Below are positions 41,557 through 51,050 of a DNA stretch of 64,000 nucleotides, one piece after another. The notes under the pieces are model-generated. The model was not told the origin of the DNA. It was given only the letters and a program-made list of their open reading frames with translations, and did not search any database. The position numbers were made by a program, and so were the translations under genes. Every line of letters starts with the position of its first letter. Positions within the stretch are counted from its first letter, which is position 1. Source of the DNA: Parapedobacter tibetensis (GTDB lineage Bacteria > Bacteroidota > Bacteroidia > Sphingobacteriales > Sphingobacteriaceae); assembly GCF_024704835.1 (NCBI RefSeq), contig NZ_JAMXBE010000016.1, positions 24,586 to 88,585 on the forward strand. The letters are read 5' to 3'.

Positions 41557-42927
41557 ATGTATAAACTTTTTTTCCAACAGATAGCCGTCTTTGCGATCTC
41601 CGCGAGCCTGCTCTTTTCATGCATGAACCCGAAGGAGGATGAGGAGGATGTGACTAACGACGCGAATACCCCGCTCCATTTGCTGAAACCTGAATACCCG
41701 GTAACCTACGGTGAAACAACCCCAGACAACGTGAAGGAGGTGGTAGACCGGGTGCATGCCTATCTTAATGAGACGACACCTGCACGGCTGGTCGACAAAA
41801 ACAGCCAACACCCTGTGGACGATTTGAGCGCTGTGGATACGAATACGGTGTTCGAGCAGGGTGATTTCCGCTTAATCAGCTACGAATGGGGGGTGACATA
41901 CGGTGCGATGCTTACAGCAACAGAAGCCATAGGCGACAACCGGTACCTCCAATACACGCAGAAACGGATCGATTTCATTGCCGATGTCGTTTCGGCTTTC
42001 CAGGCTTCGCTCGGCGAGGGGGCACTCTCCCGGTCGGCCGTACACTCGGTTACCCATCCGGGTGCGTTGGACGATGCCGGTGCGATGTGCGCCGCAATCA
42101 TCAAAGCGCTGCAAACGGGCGCTATACAGAAAGAGGTTACACCGCTGATTGAGAACTATATCGATTACATCCTCCACAGGGAATTCCGGCTCGAAGACGG
42201 TACGTTGGCGCGTAATCGGCCGCTACTTAACACACTTTGGCTGGATGACCTTTATATGAGTTTGCCGGCGTTAGCCCAGATGGGTAAACTGACCGGCGAA
42301 CAGCGCTATTTTGACGAGGTCATCACGCAGTTCTGGTTGTTTGCCGACCGGATGTTCGTCCCGGAAAGGGGACTGTACATGCATGGATGGGTGCAGGGTA
42401 TGGAGCCGCATCCGCATTTCCACTGGGCGCGTGCCAACGGATGGGCGTTGCTTACGAAACTGGAGATACTCTCGGCGTTGCCGGCGACCCACCCGGCGAG
42501 GGAGAAGCTATTGGAACAGTTCAGGGCACACGTTCGGGGCTTAACACGCTTGCAGGATGGCACTGGATTTTGGCACCAGCTGCTCGATCGCAACGACACC
42601 TACCTGGAGACGTCCGCGACAGCGATTTACGCCTATTGCATTGCCCACGGCATCAATCAGGGGTGGCTCGATGTAAAGGCTTACGGGCCAATGGCCTTGC
42701 AAGCGTGGAACGCTGTCAGCACCAAGGTTAATGAAAACGGGCAGGTGGAAGGCACTTGTGTGGGAACGGGCATGGGTTTCGACCCCGCTTTTTATTATTA
42801 CCGGCCGGTGAACAAATTCGCCGCGCATGGATACGGGCCAGTGATCTTGGCAGGTGCGGAGGTATATCGGCTACTCAATAGTGCATCGTATGAAGTCAAC
42901 GACAGCGCATTGATGTTTCTCGACTAA
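41557..42927 (+). CDS. Glycoside hydrolase family 105/88 protein (unsaturated rhamnogalacturonyl hydrolase-like)
   Basis: Family GH105 releases the unsaturated galacturonic acid from products of rhamnogalacturonan or pectate lyases. The protein has 456 residues from ATG 41557, with a lipoprotein signal ending in LLFSCMN. The frame is open back to 41305 but that part overlaps a gene fragment and the promoter box. Family features are TLWLDDLYMSLP, with the Asp equivalent to YteR Asp143, and HFHWARANGWALL, corresponding to the W(A/G)R(G/A)NGW motif. It appears complete. It belongs functionally with the PL11-GH105 gene 1.5 kb downstream as part of a pectin locus. Confidence 0.9.
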   Translation: MYKLFFQQIAVFAISASLLFSCMNPKEDEEDVTNDANTPLHLLKPEYPVTYGETTPDNVKEVVDRVHAYLNETTPARLVDKNSQHPVDDLSAVDTNTVFEQGDFRLISYEWGVTYGAMLTATEAIGDNRYLQYTQKRIDFIADVVSAFQASLGEGALSRSAVHSVTHPGALDDAGAMCAAIIKALQTGAIQKEVTPLIENYIDYILHREFRLEDGTLARNRPLLNTLWLDDLYMSLPALAQMGKLTGEQRYFDEVITQFWLFADRMFVPERGLYMHGWVQGMEPHPHFHWARANGWALLTKLEILSALPATHPAREKLLEQFRAHVRGLTRLQDGTGFWHQLLDRNDTYLETSATAIYAYCIAHGINQGWLDVKAYGPMALQAWNAVSTKVNENGQVEGTCVGTGMGFDPAFYYYRPVNKFAAHGYGPVILAGAEVYRLLNSASYEVNDSALMFLD

Positions 42928-43000
42928 TTTGGAAATGAATCTCCAAGGCGGGCTCATTTTTGCGGTGAGCATCGATAAACATTAGCATCCCACGACGATC

Positions 43001-44424
43001 TTAAGCTTCTTCGTATTTTTTGGTATATTTGGATGGTGAGTAACCGAATTTGGTCTTGAAGCATTTTCGGAAATAATCGGTGTCCGTAAAACCCACCATG
43101 TATGCGATCTCGTTCACATTGAATTTATTGTCTTTGAGCAATTGCTTCGCACGGTTAAGCCGTATTTCCTTAATGATATCGGCGATGCTTGAGCCCGTAA
43201 GGGCCTTCATTTTGCGGTAAAGCTGGGTACGGCTTAAGCCGATGCTGGTGCATATCTCGTCCACGTTCAATCCGGAATCATCAATTCGTTCTTCCACATA
43301 GCCAAGTACTTTCTTGAGCAGTTTTTCGTCCGGCGAAATGGGGTCTATCTTGGAAGGCTCAATGGTGATGTTGGCCTTGAATTTCTCCTGTAATCGAGTA
43401 CGGTTAAGCAGTAGATTCTTGATTTTTAATGACAGTAACTCCAAATTAAAAGGTTTAATAATATAATCATCGGCCCCGGTCTTAATGCCTTCCATTTCAT
43501 ACTCAATAGGTGTCCTTGCGGTAAGAAGGATGATGGGGATATGGCTGGTGAGGACGTCCGCTTTTAACTTGCTGCAAAGGGTAATCCCATCCATCTCGGG
43601 CATCATCACATCGCTGACAATCAAGTCTGGTGTATGTTTGATTGCCGCCGCTAACCCTACCACGCCGTTTGACGCGATGAGAACTTGGTATTGCTTGGAA
43701 AAACAGTCTCGGAGGTATTCCCGCATTTCGGGATTGTCCTCGACGAGTAGCAGGGTAAAGCGCTTGCGTAGATTTTTACCGTTGATAGTTTGGATAGGGT
43801 GGTGTTCGTAGTGCTTTTCTGCTCCGGTGATTGTGGCGTCAGTCGCAGGGAGGGCAGCTGCATTCGGTTGTTCGCTAGGTGCCTGCAGTGCCTTGGGGAT
43901 TTTGACTGTAAATGCCGTGCGGTTTGCGCAGCCCTTTCCGGTAGTGCTCGTTACGGCAATGGCGCCGCCATAGAGCTCAACCAACGACCTGCTATAGGCC
44001 AAGCCCAGGCCGGTACCACCGGCGTTGTTGAAACTGCTCTGCTGGAACGGTTTGAAGATATGGTCCATATCGCCTGCAGCAATGCCGCGGCCATTGTCTA
44101 CTACTTCGATAACAACAAACCCGGGGATGTGATTGTCTTCTACACGCAGGCCAACCTCGACTTGCCCGCCATCATTGGTAAACTTCAAAGCATTTGAAAG
44201 TAGGTTATTTAGTACTTTTTCGATTTTGTCTGCGTCGAAACTGATCCACATCGAAGCGAAACTGAAGTTTGTTTCGAGATGGATGTTCTTCAGCCGCGCC
44301 AGTTGTTGGAACGTGTCAACCGTATCGGCGACGAACCGGACTATATCCCTGTTTTCAAGGGTCAGCCGCTCGTTGCCTGTTTCGATTCGCCGGATATCCA
44401 GTAGTTGGTTTACTAGTTTCTGTG
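43001..44424 (-). pseudogene. 5'-truncated hybrid two-component system regulator (HTCS)
   Basis: Remaining domains in order: the second helix of the dimerisation domain (KLVNQLLDIRRIETG), an HATPase with VEVVDNGRGIA and GGTGLGLAYSRSL, a receiver with VSDVMMPEMDG, and an AraC-type HTH ending in FGYSPSKYTKKY. Intact HTCS proteins of polysaccharide utilisation loci have about 800 more N-terminal residues: a periplasmic propeller sensor, Y_Y_Y domain, membrane helix and the HisKA H-box. All of these, including the phospho-accepting His, are gone. The frame continues to 44644, but that part is antisense to the PL11 gene and not HTCS sequence. The break is at about 44415-44424, head-to-head with truncated PL11. 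Confidence 0.8.
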
Positions 44425-44476
44425 GCGCATTCAGCTGGGTAAAAACATCCGCGAGGGAGCACACTACACCCAGTTT

Positions 44477-46945
44477 ATGGTATATGATCTCGATGGGGAT
44501 GGGAAAGCCGAAATCGCTTGCAAAACAGCGGATGGAACCGTTGACGGTGTCGGCAATGTAATCGGTGACCGCACGAAAGACTGGCGCAATGAGCAAGGGC
44601 GTATATTGGATGGCCCTGAATTCCTCACGGTATTCGAAGGCCAAACCGGCAAAGCGCTGGCTACGGCAGACTATATACCCACCAGGGAACCCGTGGACGG
44701 GTGGGGTACGCCTAGGCGTACCGACAACCGAGGAAATCGGTCAGATCGGTTTTTGGCCGCCATTGCTTACTTGGATGGCCACCTGCCCAGTTTGTTGATG
44801 TGCAGGGGATACTATGTCCGTTCGGTCATCGCAGCATGGGACTTCAGAGATGGTAAACTGACATCGCGTTGGGTGTTCGACTCAAAAGATGGCAACAATC
44901 CTTATTCCGCGCAAGGATTCCATAACTTGAGCATTGCCGATGTGGACGAAGATGGCAAAGATGAGGTTATTTACGGAGCGATGGCAATCGATGATGATGG
45001 CAAACCACTGTATACTACAGGTTGGGGGCATGGGGATGCCCAGCACTTGGGTAACCTGGTGCCCTCGCGTCCCGGACTGGAGATCTTTACCATCCATGAA
45101 AACCCTCCGGTAAATAGTCCGGGTGCCGCACTTCGCGACGCACGTACCGGAGAGGCGCTTTGGCAGGGCGCGTACGGCCAGGATGTAGGGCGGGGCGTCG
45201 GGGCGAACATTGACGGAGATAATCCGGGTGCCGAGCTCTGGTATTTAGGCTCAGGCGGACTGTTAAACACAAAAGGTGAACGGATAGGCCCCATGCCAAG
45301 TTCCGTGAATTTTCTAATCTGGTGGGATGGTGACCTCACAAGAGAATTACTTAATGGCATCACCATTGACAAATACAGGCAGGGACCGATTTTTACCGCC
45401 GACGGGTGTGTATCCATAAACGGAACCAAATCTACACCGGTACTCAGCGCAGATATCTTTGGCGATTGGCGGGAAGAAGTGATCTTTCCCACGGCAGACC
45501 ACCGATCCCTGCGCATTTATTCCACGACGATTCCGACGCCACACCGACTGCACACCCTAATGCATGATCCACAGTATCGGTTAAGCGCAGCATGGCAAAA
45601 CGTGGGGTATAACCAGCCCCCGCACACCGGATTTTACATAGGTGAGGACCTGCCACCAACACCGAAACCTGTGATCGTTACGTCTGGTCTACCTTTTGAC
45701 GGCGACCAACTGCCCAAGAAAGAGCAGGTGCTGCAACAACTTAGGCGGGTGAATGATTATTTCATGGACAAATGGCCCGATGCTGGCAAACGCATCGTCA
45801 CCAATAAGGACCGTCCGGCCAATATCTGGACCCGGGCCGTCTATTACGAAGGGTTAATGGCCTTATACACAATAGATGAGAACAGACGGTATTACGAATA
45901 TGCTGTGCAATGGGGAAACAAACATAATTGGGAAACTGCTTACCAGTCGGTGACTCGCGATGCCGATAACCAGTGCTGCGGCCAGACGTATATCGATCTC
46001 TATCGAATAGATAAGAATCCTGATTACGTTCGTAATATCAAAGATAATGTTGACCGGATGGTGGAAAATGAACGGGCGGACGACTGGAATTGGATCGATG
46101 CCATCCAGATGGCGATGCCCGTTTTTACCAAGCTTGGTGTAACACTCGAAGATACGCGCTATTTCGATAAGATGTATGAGCTGTATAGCCACGCCAAATA
46201 CCGGGAGGGCGGCAACGGCCTTTACAATCCGGAAGACAAGCTATGGTGGCGGGATAAGGATTTCGTACCCCCCCACCGGGAACCCAACGGGGAAGATTGC
46301 TATTGGTCGCGCGGAAATGGCTGGGTGGTTGCCGCTTTGGTGCGTGTATTGGAAGAATTGCCCGAAGCAGACCCGCATTACGCAGAGTACCGGCAGGATC
46401 TGAAAGACATGCTTGCAGCGTTAATTCCGTTGCAGCGCCAGGATGGGTTCTGGAATGTGAGCCTGCATGATCCCAACCACTTCGGCGGAAAGGAAACAAC
46501 AGGCACGGCGCTTTTCGCGTATGGGATGGCGTGGGCATTAAATAAGGGATTGGTGGATGTGGATGTATATTTGCCGGTTATCACCAAAGCTTGGAATGCA
46601 CTAGCGGGCGAAGCTTTGCATGAAAGCGGTTTCCTGGGCTATGTGCAAGGAACTGGTAAGGAACCTAAAGACGGGCAGCCCGTGACCTATTCAAGCCAAC
46701 CGGACTTTGAGGATTATGGTTTAGGCTGTTTTCTGCTAGCCGGTACGGAGGTTTATAAATTGAGCGAAAGCGGATCGGTAGCTGTCTACGCTGAGGACAG
46801 CGTCAGCCGTTACAATACCGTTCGTGTGGATGCCGCCTTTTCGATGCCCGCGATTAAAGTGTATAATTTCCCGCAAAGCGACTTTCCGATTACGGACTTC
46901 GGTGCCGTAAATGGGAGGCAAACAAAAAACAATGATGTCAACTAA
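44477..46945 (+). CDS. Truncated rhamnogalacturonan lyase (PL11) - GH105 - GH28 start
   Basis: Three modules. Residues 1 to about 395 are PL11 rhamnogalacturonan lyase, beginning at the MVYDLDGDGKAEIACKTADG calcium-binding segment; PL11 homology continues upstream of the ATG to about 44420 (LWRIQLGKNIREGAHYTQF) and then hits a TAG at 44414-44416. About 200 N-terminal residues including the signal peptide are lost. Residues about 410-775 are a complete GH105 domain with the RGNGW motif (YWSRGNGWVVAAL). The last residues, FPITDFGAVNGRQTKNN, match the start of GH28 polygalacturonases, then the frame stops. Both ends are therefore cut. Without a signal peptide the product would stay in the cytoplasm if made at all. 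Confidence 0.8.
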   Translation: MVYDLDGDGKAEIACKTADGTVDGVGNVIGDRTKDWRNEQGRILDGPEFLTVFEGQTGKALATADYIPTREPVDGWGTPRRTDNRGNRSDRFLAAIAYLDGHLPSLLMCRGYYVRSVIAAWDFRDGKLTSRWVFDSKDGNNPYSAQGFHNLSIADVDEDGKDEVIYGAMAIDDDGKPLYTTGWGHGDAQHLGNLVPSRPGLEIFTIHENPPVNSPGAALRDARTGEALWQGAYGQDVGRGVGANIDGDNPGAELWYLGSGGLLNTKGERIGPMPSSVNFLIWWDGDLTRELLNGITIDKYRQGPIFTADGCVSINGTKSTPVLSADIFGDWREEVIFPTADHRSLRIYSTTIPTPHRLHTLMHDPQYRLSAAWQNVGYNQPPHTGFYIGEDLPPTPKPVIVTSGLPFDGDQLPKKEQVLQQLRRVNDYFMDKWPDAGKRIVTNKDRPANIWTRAVYYEGLMALYTIDENRRYYEYAVQWGNKHNWETAYQSVTRDADNQCCGQTYIDLYRIDKNPDYVRNIKDNVDRMVENERADDWNWIDAIQMAMPVFTKLGVTLEDTRYFDKMYELYSHAKYREGGNGLYNPEDKLWWRDKDFVPPHREPNGEDCYWSRGNGWVVAALVRVLEELPEADPHYAEYRQDLKDMLAALIPLQRQDGFWNVSLHDPNHFGGKETTGTALFAYGMAWALNKGLVDVDVYLPVITKAWNALAGEALHESGFLGYVQGTGKEPKDGQPVTYSSQPDFEDYGLGCFLLAGTEVYKLSESGSVAVYAEDSVSRYNTVRVDAAFSMPAIKVYNFPQSDFPITDFGAVNGRQTKNNDVN

Positions 46946-46988
46946 AATACCGGGTGAATGCCTGGGAGAAATTTAAAACACTGAAGGA
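46946..46988 (+). other. Short junction after the GH28 stub
   Basis: One plus-strand frame reads KYRVNAWEKFKTLKD and stops at a TAG just before the end of the ABC gene. It looks like the C-terminal tail of another protein joined to the GH28 stub, but is too short to be sure. Confidence 0.2.
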
Positions 46989-48752
46989 CTAGATACCTGC
47001 CGAATGATATTGCAGGTCGTAAAGCCGCTTATAGTAGCCATCCATACGTAGCAACTCTTGATGTGAGCCCATTTCTTTCATCTCGCCTTTATCGAGCACG
47101 ATGATTTTATCGGCCTTTTGGATGGTGGAAAGCCTGTGGGCAATGACGATGGAGGTGCGTCCTTTCATCAGGGTATCAATGGCTTGCTGGATAAGTTCCT
47201 CAGATTCGGTGTCTACTGATGAGGTGGCTTCATCCAGCACCAATATTCTCGGATTATGCACTAAGGCCCGGATGAAGGAGATGAGCTGCGCCTGTCCGGA
47301 GGAGAGGGTAGCCCCGCGCTCTTGCACCTTATAATCATATCCCCCCGGCAACCGCATGATAAATTCGTGTGCCCCCACCTGCTGTGAGGCTTCTACGATT
47401 TGTTCCCGGGTAATCGTTGGATCATTGAGGCTAATGTTGCTGGCCACAGAATCAGAGAATAGAAACACATCTTGCAACACCGTAGCGATGGTACGGCGTA
47501 AATAGTTAAGCTCGTATTCGCGAATAGCTAAACCGTCCAACAGTATCGATCCGCGATTGACCTCATAAAAGCGGCTAAGGATATTGATTGTAGAAGATTT
47601 ACCAGCCCCCGTGGCGCCTACCAAAGCTAATGTCTCGCCGGGGTTTACTTTGAAGTTGATATCCTTCAACACCCACTTATCTTCGTCATACGCAAACCAA
47701 ACATGATCAAAGGTAATCTCCCCTTGGATACGGCTGGGTTGCTTCGTCCCCTTATTCGGTGTTTTCTCATCGGTATCCAGTACGGCAAAGATACGTTCAG
47801 CACTCACCATGCCCATTTGCAGCGTATTGAATTTATCCACCAATTCCCGGATAGGCCGGAAGATCATGTTGATGTACATGATGAAGGCGACAATGACGCC
47901 GGGCGATATTTCCCCGGCTAATACCAATTTTGAACCATACCATACCAATAGCCCCAATGCAATGGCCATGATGATTTCAATGACAGGAAAAAAAATGGAG
48001 AAATACCAATTGGCTCGTATATGCGCATTGCGATGTTCAGCATTCGCTGCTTTAAACTTGCGCATTTCCTGTGCTTCTCGGGCAAAATACTGGATGATGC
48101 TGATGCCAGAAATATGTTCTTGCAAGAAGGTGTTCAAATTGGCAACCCATTTGCGCACGTCCTGGAAAGCCGATTTCATGGCTTCCTTGAAAATGTATGT
48201 GGCGCCAATCATCAAGGGCATTGGAATTAATACGATAAGCGTAAGCTTCCAATCCGTGTAAAACATCACGCCGAGGATAACCACCAATTGGAGAATATCC
48301 CCGATTAGCTGGATAAGTCCCTCGGAGAAGATATTGGCAATGGTTTCCAAATCCGAAACGGTGCGGGTGATGAGCCGGCCTATCGGGGTATGGTCAAAAT
48401 ATTTGAGACGAAGGCTGGTGATGTGGTTGAACACATCGATACGTAAATCTCGAATAACGGATTGCCCGAGGGTACTGGTCATCAACGTGTGAAAATATCG
48501 GATAACAGTTTGCAGCAGCAATAGGCCTAACATCAATAGCAGCATGATCCGAAGGCCAGCTGTATCATTTTGGAGAATAAATTTATCGAGTGTATACTCG
48601 GTGAGCATGGGTAGGGCCGGGGCAGCACCGGCCATGATGATGGTAAGTAGTACGGAAACAATGAAAATGGCCCGATAGGGTCGTACGTACCGCATCATCC
48701 TGCGGAGCAGGTGTGCATCATATGTTTTGCCGGTTACCTGGGGATTGCTCAA
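46989..48752 (-). CDS. ABC exporter, fused membrane and ATPase domains (MsbA-like)
   Basis: A half-transporter of 587 residues: six membrane helices in the first 320 residues, then a nucleotide-binding domain with Walker A GATGAGKSS, signature LSSGQAQL instead of the usual LSGGQ, Walker B ILVLDEATSSVD and the switch His in IAHRLS. It belongs to the MsbA/multidrug exporter family and works as a homo- or heterodimer exporting lipids or drugs. No second half is adjacent. The Gly-to-Ser change in the signature occurs in working family members. Substrate unknown. Confidence 0.92.
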   Translation of the reverse strand: MSNPQVTGKTYDAHLLRRMMRYVRPYRAIFIVSVLLTIIMAGAAPALPMLTEYTLDKFILQNDTAGLRIMLLLMLGLLLLQTVIRYFHTLMTSTLGQSVIRDLRIDVFNHITSLRLKYFDHTPIGRLITRTVSDLETIANIFSEGLIQLIGDILQLVVILGVMFYTDWKLTLIVLIPMPLMIGATYIFKEAMKSAFQDVRKWVANLNTFLQEHISGISIIQYFAREAQEMRKFKAANAEHRNAHIRANWYFSIFFPVIEIIMAIALGLLVWYGSKLVLAGEISPGVIVAFIMYINMIFRPIRELVDKFNTLQMGMVSAERIFAVLDTDEKTPNKGTKQPSRIQGEITFDHVWFAYDEDKWVLKDINFKVNPGETLALVGATGAGKSSTINILSRFYEVNRGSILLDGLAIREYELNYLRRTIATVLQDVFLFSDSVASNISLNDPTITREQIVEASQQVGAHEFIMRLPGGYDYKVQERGATLSSGQAQLISFIRALVHNPRILVLDEATSSVDTESEELIQQAIDTLMKGRTSIVIAHRLSTIQKADKIIVLDKGEMKEMGSHQELLRMDGYYKRLYDLQYHSAGI

Positions 48753-48844
48753 TTTAAACTGCTTTTTTTGACCAAAATAAATTAGCCGGATGCAAAAATA
48801 CGATTTTGCATGGTATCTAAGTTCATCGGTTTGTCAAACCCTAG

Positions 48845-50023
48845 TTACTCCACGAGCTTCAGGAGTTTGGGGAGCTCTTCAACAGACACATCTGCATCAA
48901 CCACCGCTCCATCAGGTTGGATGAGTATGTAGCGGGGGAGCTCTGTCAAGTAAAGCGAATCAATTAATTTTTGCTGCACTCCATTTCGCAATTTGTAGCT
49001 GTGTTTCAAATTCATTGCTTCACTTGCGGATTTCCACCGGCTGAATTTGTTGTCCAATGATAAATATACAACGGCAGTTCCCTGCTGTTCAAGTTGTGGT
49101 AACTTTTCTACGATCTGTTTCATGTTGGCATGCGATGTTTTATCCGTGCTCTTCCAAAAGGATAATAAAAGATACTTGTGGGCATTAAAAGCTTCCCAAT
49201 TAACGGGTTTTAACCCATGGTCCACAGCCACTACCTGCGTGTAGGGGTTTAAGTGCTGTATAGGTGCCCTGATTCGGTCTAACCGTTGGATGAGGTCGAT
49301 TCCGTATTTTGTATGTTGGGATTGGGGCGGTAATGACATGTACAGATCCAGGTAATCCGCAGTATGCCTCCGGTGGTCGTTGGTAGTGTAGGCTAAAAAG
49401 AGCGAGGCAACTAACGGCTTCTTTTGTTGTAAAAATTGTTGGGTTATGTCAATGCCTTCTGCATCTTGATCAGGTGAGGCAGACAGCTGCCCGAAACCAA
49501 CCACTTGGCCTTCAACGTCAGCCTGTTTGTGGTTGAGAGCTTCTTGCCATTCATTCAACAACTGCTGTTCTTCACCACCTCCGGCAATGGAAAATTCAAC
49601 CTTGCTGATGGAACCAGGATGATCAAAGAAGCGATGTTCTAGGCTTAGGTCAGCCTGCCCTTCGAAACATATCGGAATATGTTCGGTCCAGCTCAACCCA
49701 TTGGTGCCTTTCCGCGTAGATTTACCGCTGATTTCCAGGAAGTAGACCTCGTGGAAAGGCAATTCGTCTACAACGAGCATGAAAGCACCGTTTTCCGTTT
49801 CGACAGCGGTCAATGAATCAGTACGTTTGTCATTGAAAAGCTTGATCGCGGTAATTTCTGGGTTGTTTACATCACTGGCTATTCGTAGTGTGCCATATTT
49901 AGGTGTGTAGGCATAGCGGATTTGCGCCGTGGCTTTGGTCTGCTCACGGGGTGATTCCCGGCAGGCAAAAAAAACAGGCAATGCAGCTAGGATCATGATC
50001 CGAATAAATGGAAGTGTATTCAT
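48845..50023 (-). CDS. Thioredoxin-fold lipoprotein lacking the CXXC motif
   Basis: A 392-residue exported lipoprotein (signal ending in PVFFACRES). The N-terminal part resembles the beta-sandwich found before TlpA domains, and residues about 275-390 have a thioredoxin-like layout: KYLLLSFWKSTDKTSHANMK where CXXC would be, AVVYLSLDN, then TELPRYILIQPDGAVV as the cis-Pro loop. Both Cys of the redox site are absent, so it should not be an oxidoreductase. A binding or structural role is possible. It is monocistronic between the ABC exporter and truA. Confidence 0.7.
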   Translation of the reverse strand: MNTLPFIRIMILAALPVFFACRESPREQTKATAQIRYAYTPKYGTLRIASDVNNPEITAIKLFNDKRTDSLTAVETENGAFMLVVDELPFHEVYFLEISGKSTRKGTNGLSWTEHIPICFEGQADLSLEHRFFDHPGSISKVEFSIAGGGEEQQLLNEWQEALNHKQADVEGQVVGFGQLSASPDQDAEGIDITQQFLQQKKPLVASLFLAYTTNDHRRHTADYLDLYMSLPPQSQHTKYGIDLIQRLDRIRAPIQHLNPYTQVVAVDHGLKPVNWEAFNAHKYLLLSFWKSTDKTSHANMKQIVEKLPQLEQQGTAVVYLSLDNKFSRWKSASEAMNLKHSYKLRNGVQQKLIDSLYLTELPRYILIQPDGAVVDADVSVEELPKLLKLVE

Positions 50024-50136
50024 GTTGCGCTGAATTAATGCCCAAATTTAGGTAATTTGACTTAAACGGAATGCAAGGAGGTGGCAATGAGAAGTAATGC
50101 TTTCTTGCTGAAGGCGCTCCCATCATTAAGACAACC

Positions 50137-50898
50137 TTAAAAATAAGGATAGACCACTTCAGTAAGGTACAGGCCGCATGCAGGTACAGAAGCGCCGGCC
50201 ACCGAACGATCCTTACTTGAGATGACGGTGTGTATATAATCGGATGGCTTTTCGCCTCGCCCGATTTCCATTAGTGTGCCCACGATGGCCCTAACCATGT
50301 TGCGTAAAAAGCGGTTGGCCGAAATGCGGAAAACCAACCGCCCATCATCCTCCCACTGCCATACTGCCTGTGTGATGCGACAAATATTGGTGTATACTTG
50401 GGTATTTGATTTGCTGAAACAGGAAAAATCTTCATATTCCAGCAAGATTTTAGCCGCCTTGTTCATGGCCTCCACATCTGGGACGTCGCGGAGCCGCCAT
50501 GAAAAACCATGGAGGAATGGGTCTTTCCGAAAATGCATATGATATTCATAGGAACGGTTCACGGCATCGAACCTAGCATGGGCATCGGGTGCCACAGCGA
50601 TGAACCGCTTGACCGCGATATCAGAGGGAAGCAGCGCATTGAGGCTATGCAAGGCCTTATCGGGTTGGTCAAAAGGACCATCATCCATAACATCGAAATG
50701 TGCATATAGTTGCTTTGCATGCACACCCGTATCCGTTCGGCCACATCCTACTGTGGTGATCAATTGGTGCCAAACGACGCTCAACGCCTTGTCAAGCACT
50801 TCTTGCACGGTCACGGCGTTCCGTTGGATTTGCCAACCATGGTAGCTGCCGCCGTTGAAGGCTATTTCGATAAAAAACCGCCTGCTTGTTGTTTCCAC
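50137..50898 (-). CDS. truA: tRNA pseudouridine(38-40) synthase
   Basis: TruA isomerises uridines 38-40 in the anticodon arm of many tRNAs. The 253-residue protein is of normal length. The catalytic Asp is Asp56 in VGCGRTDTGVHAKQ, and YEYHMHF, FSKSNTQVYTN and the NRFLRNMVRAIVGT motif near the end are family hallmarks. The start is GTG at 50898, preceded at 5 bp by a TACCTTTG promoter box, so the message has almost no leader. Confidence 0.95.
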   Translation of the reverse strand: METTSRRFFIEIAFNGGSYHGWQIQRNAVTVQEVLDKALSVVWHQLITTVGCGRTDTGVHAKQLYAHFDVMDDGPFDQPDKALHSLNALLPSDIAVKRFIAVAPDAHARFDAVNRSYEYHMHFRKDPFLHGFSWRLRDVPDVEAMNKAAKILLEYEDFSCFSKSNTQVYTNICRITQAVWQWEDDGRLVFRISANRFLRNMVRAIVGTLMEIGRGEKPSDYIHTVISSKDRSVAGASVPACGLYLTEVVYPYF

Positions 50899-50903
50899 GG
50901 ATG

Positions 50904-50911
50904 CAAAGGTA
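50904..50911 (-). promoter_or_regulatory. -7 promoter element of truA
   Basis: TACCTTTG on the minus strand, 5 bp before the GTG start. Confidence 0.5.
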
Positions 50912-50924
50912 TGAAATTTGGTTA

Positions 50925-51008
50925 TGGATAATGGTTAATGGCGGGTGGTTAATGGTTGATGATGGTCTGGGAGCTGATGGCTGGAAGCCGATTGCTGATA
51001 GCCAATAG
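50925..51008. repeat. Degenerate intergenic repeats
   Basis: Imperfect copies of ATGGTTAATGG (about 50931-50960), then GAGCTGATGGCTGG and CGATTGCTGATAGCC. A related sequence, in reverse orientation, lies at about 60348-60382 between the lemA and TPM genes. Low-complexity dispersed intergenic repeats. Confidence 0.4.
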
Positions 51009-51050
51009 TAAAAAAACAAAAAAAGCATATCCCAAAGGCACATAAAGCCC

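Noticed and set aside
44424-44644. N-terminal 75 residues of the longest minus-strand frame at the HTCS gene
   Set aside because: This part is antisense to strongly conserved PL11 sequence and does not resemble any HTCS domain.
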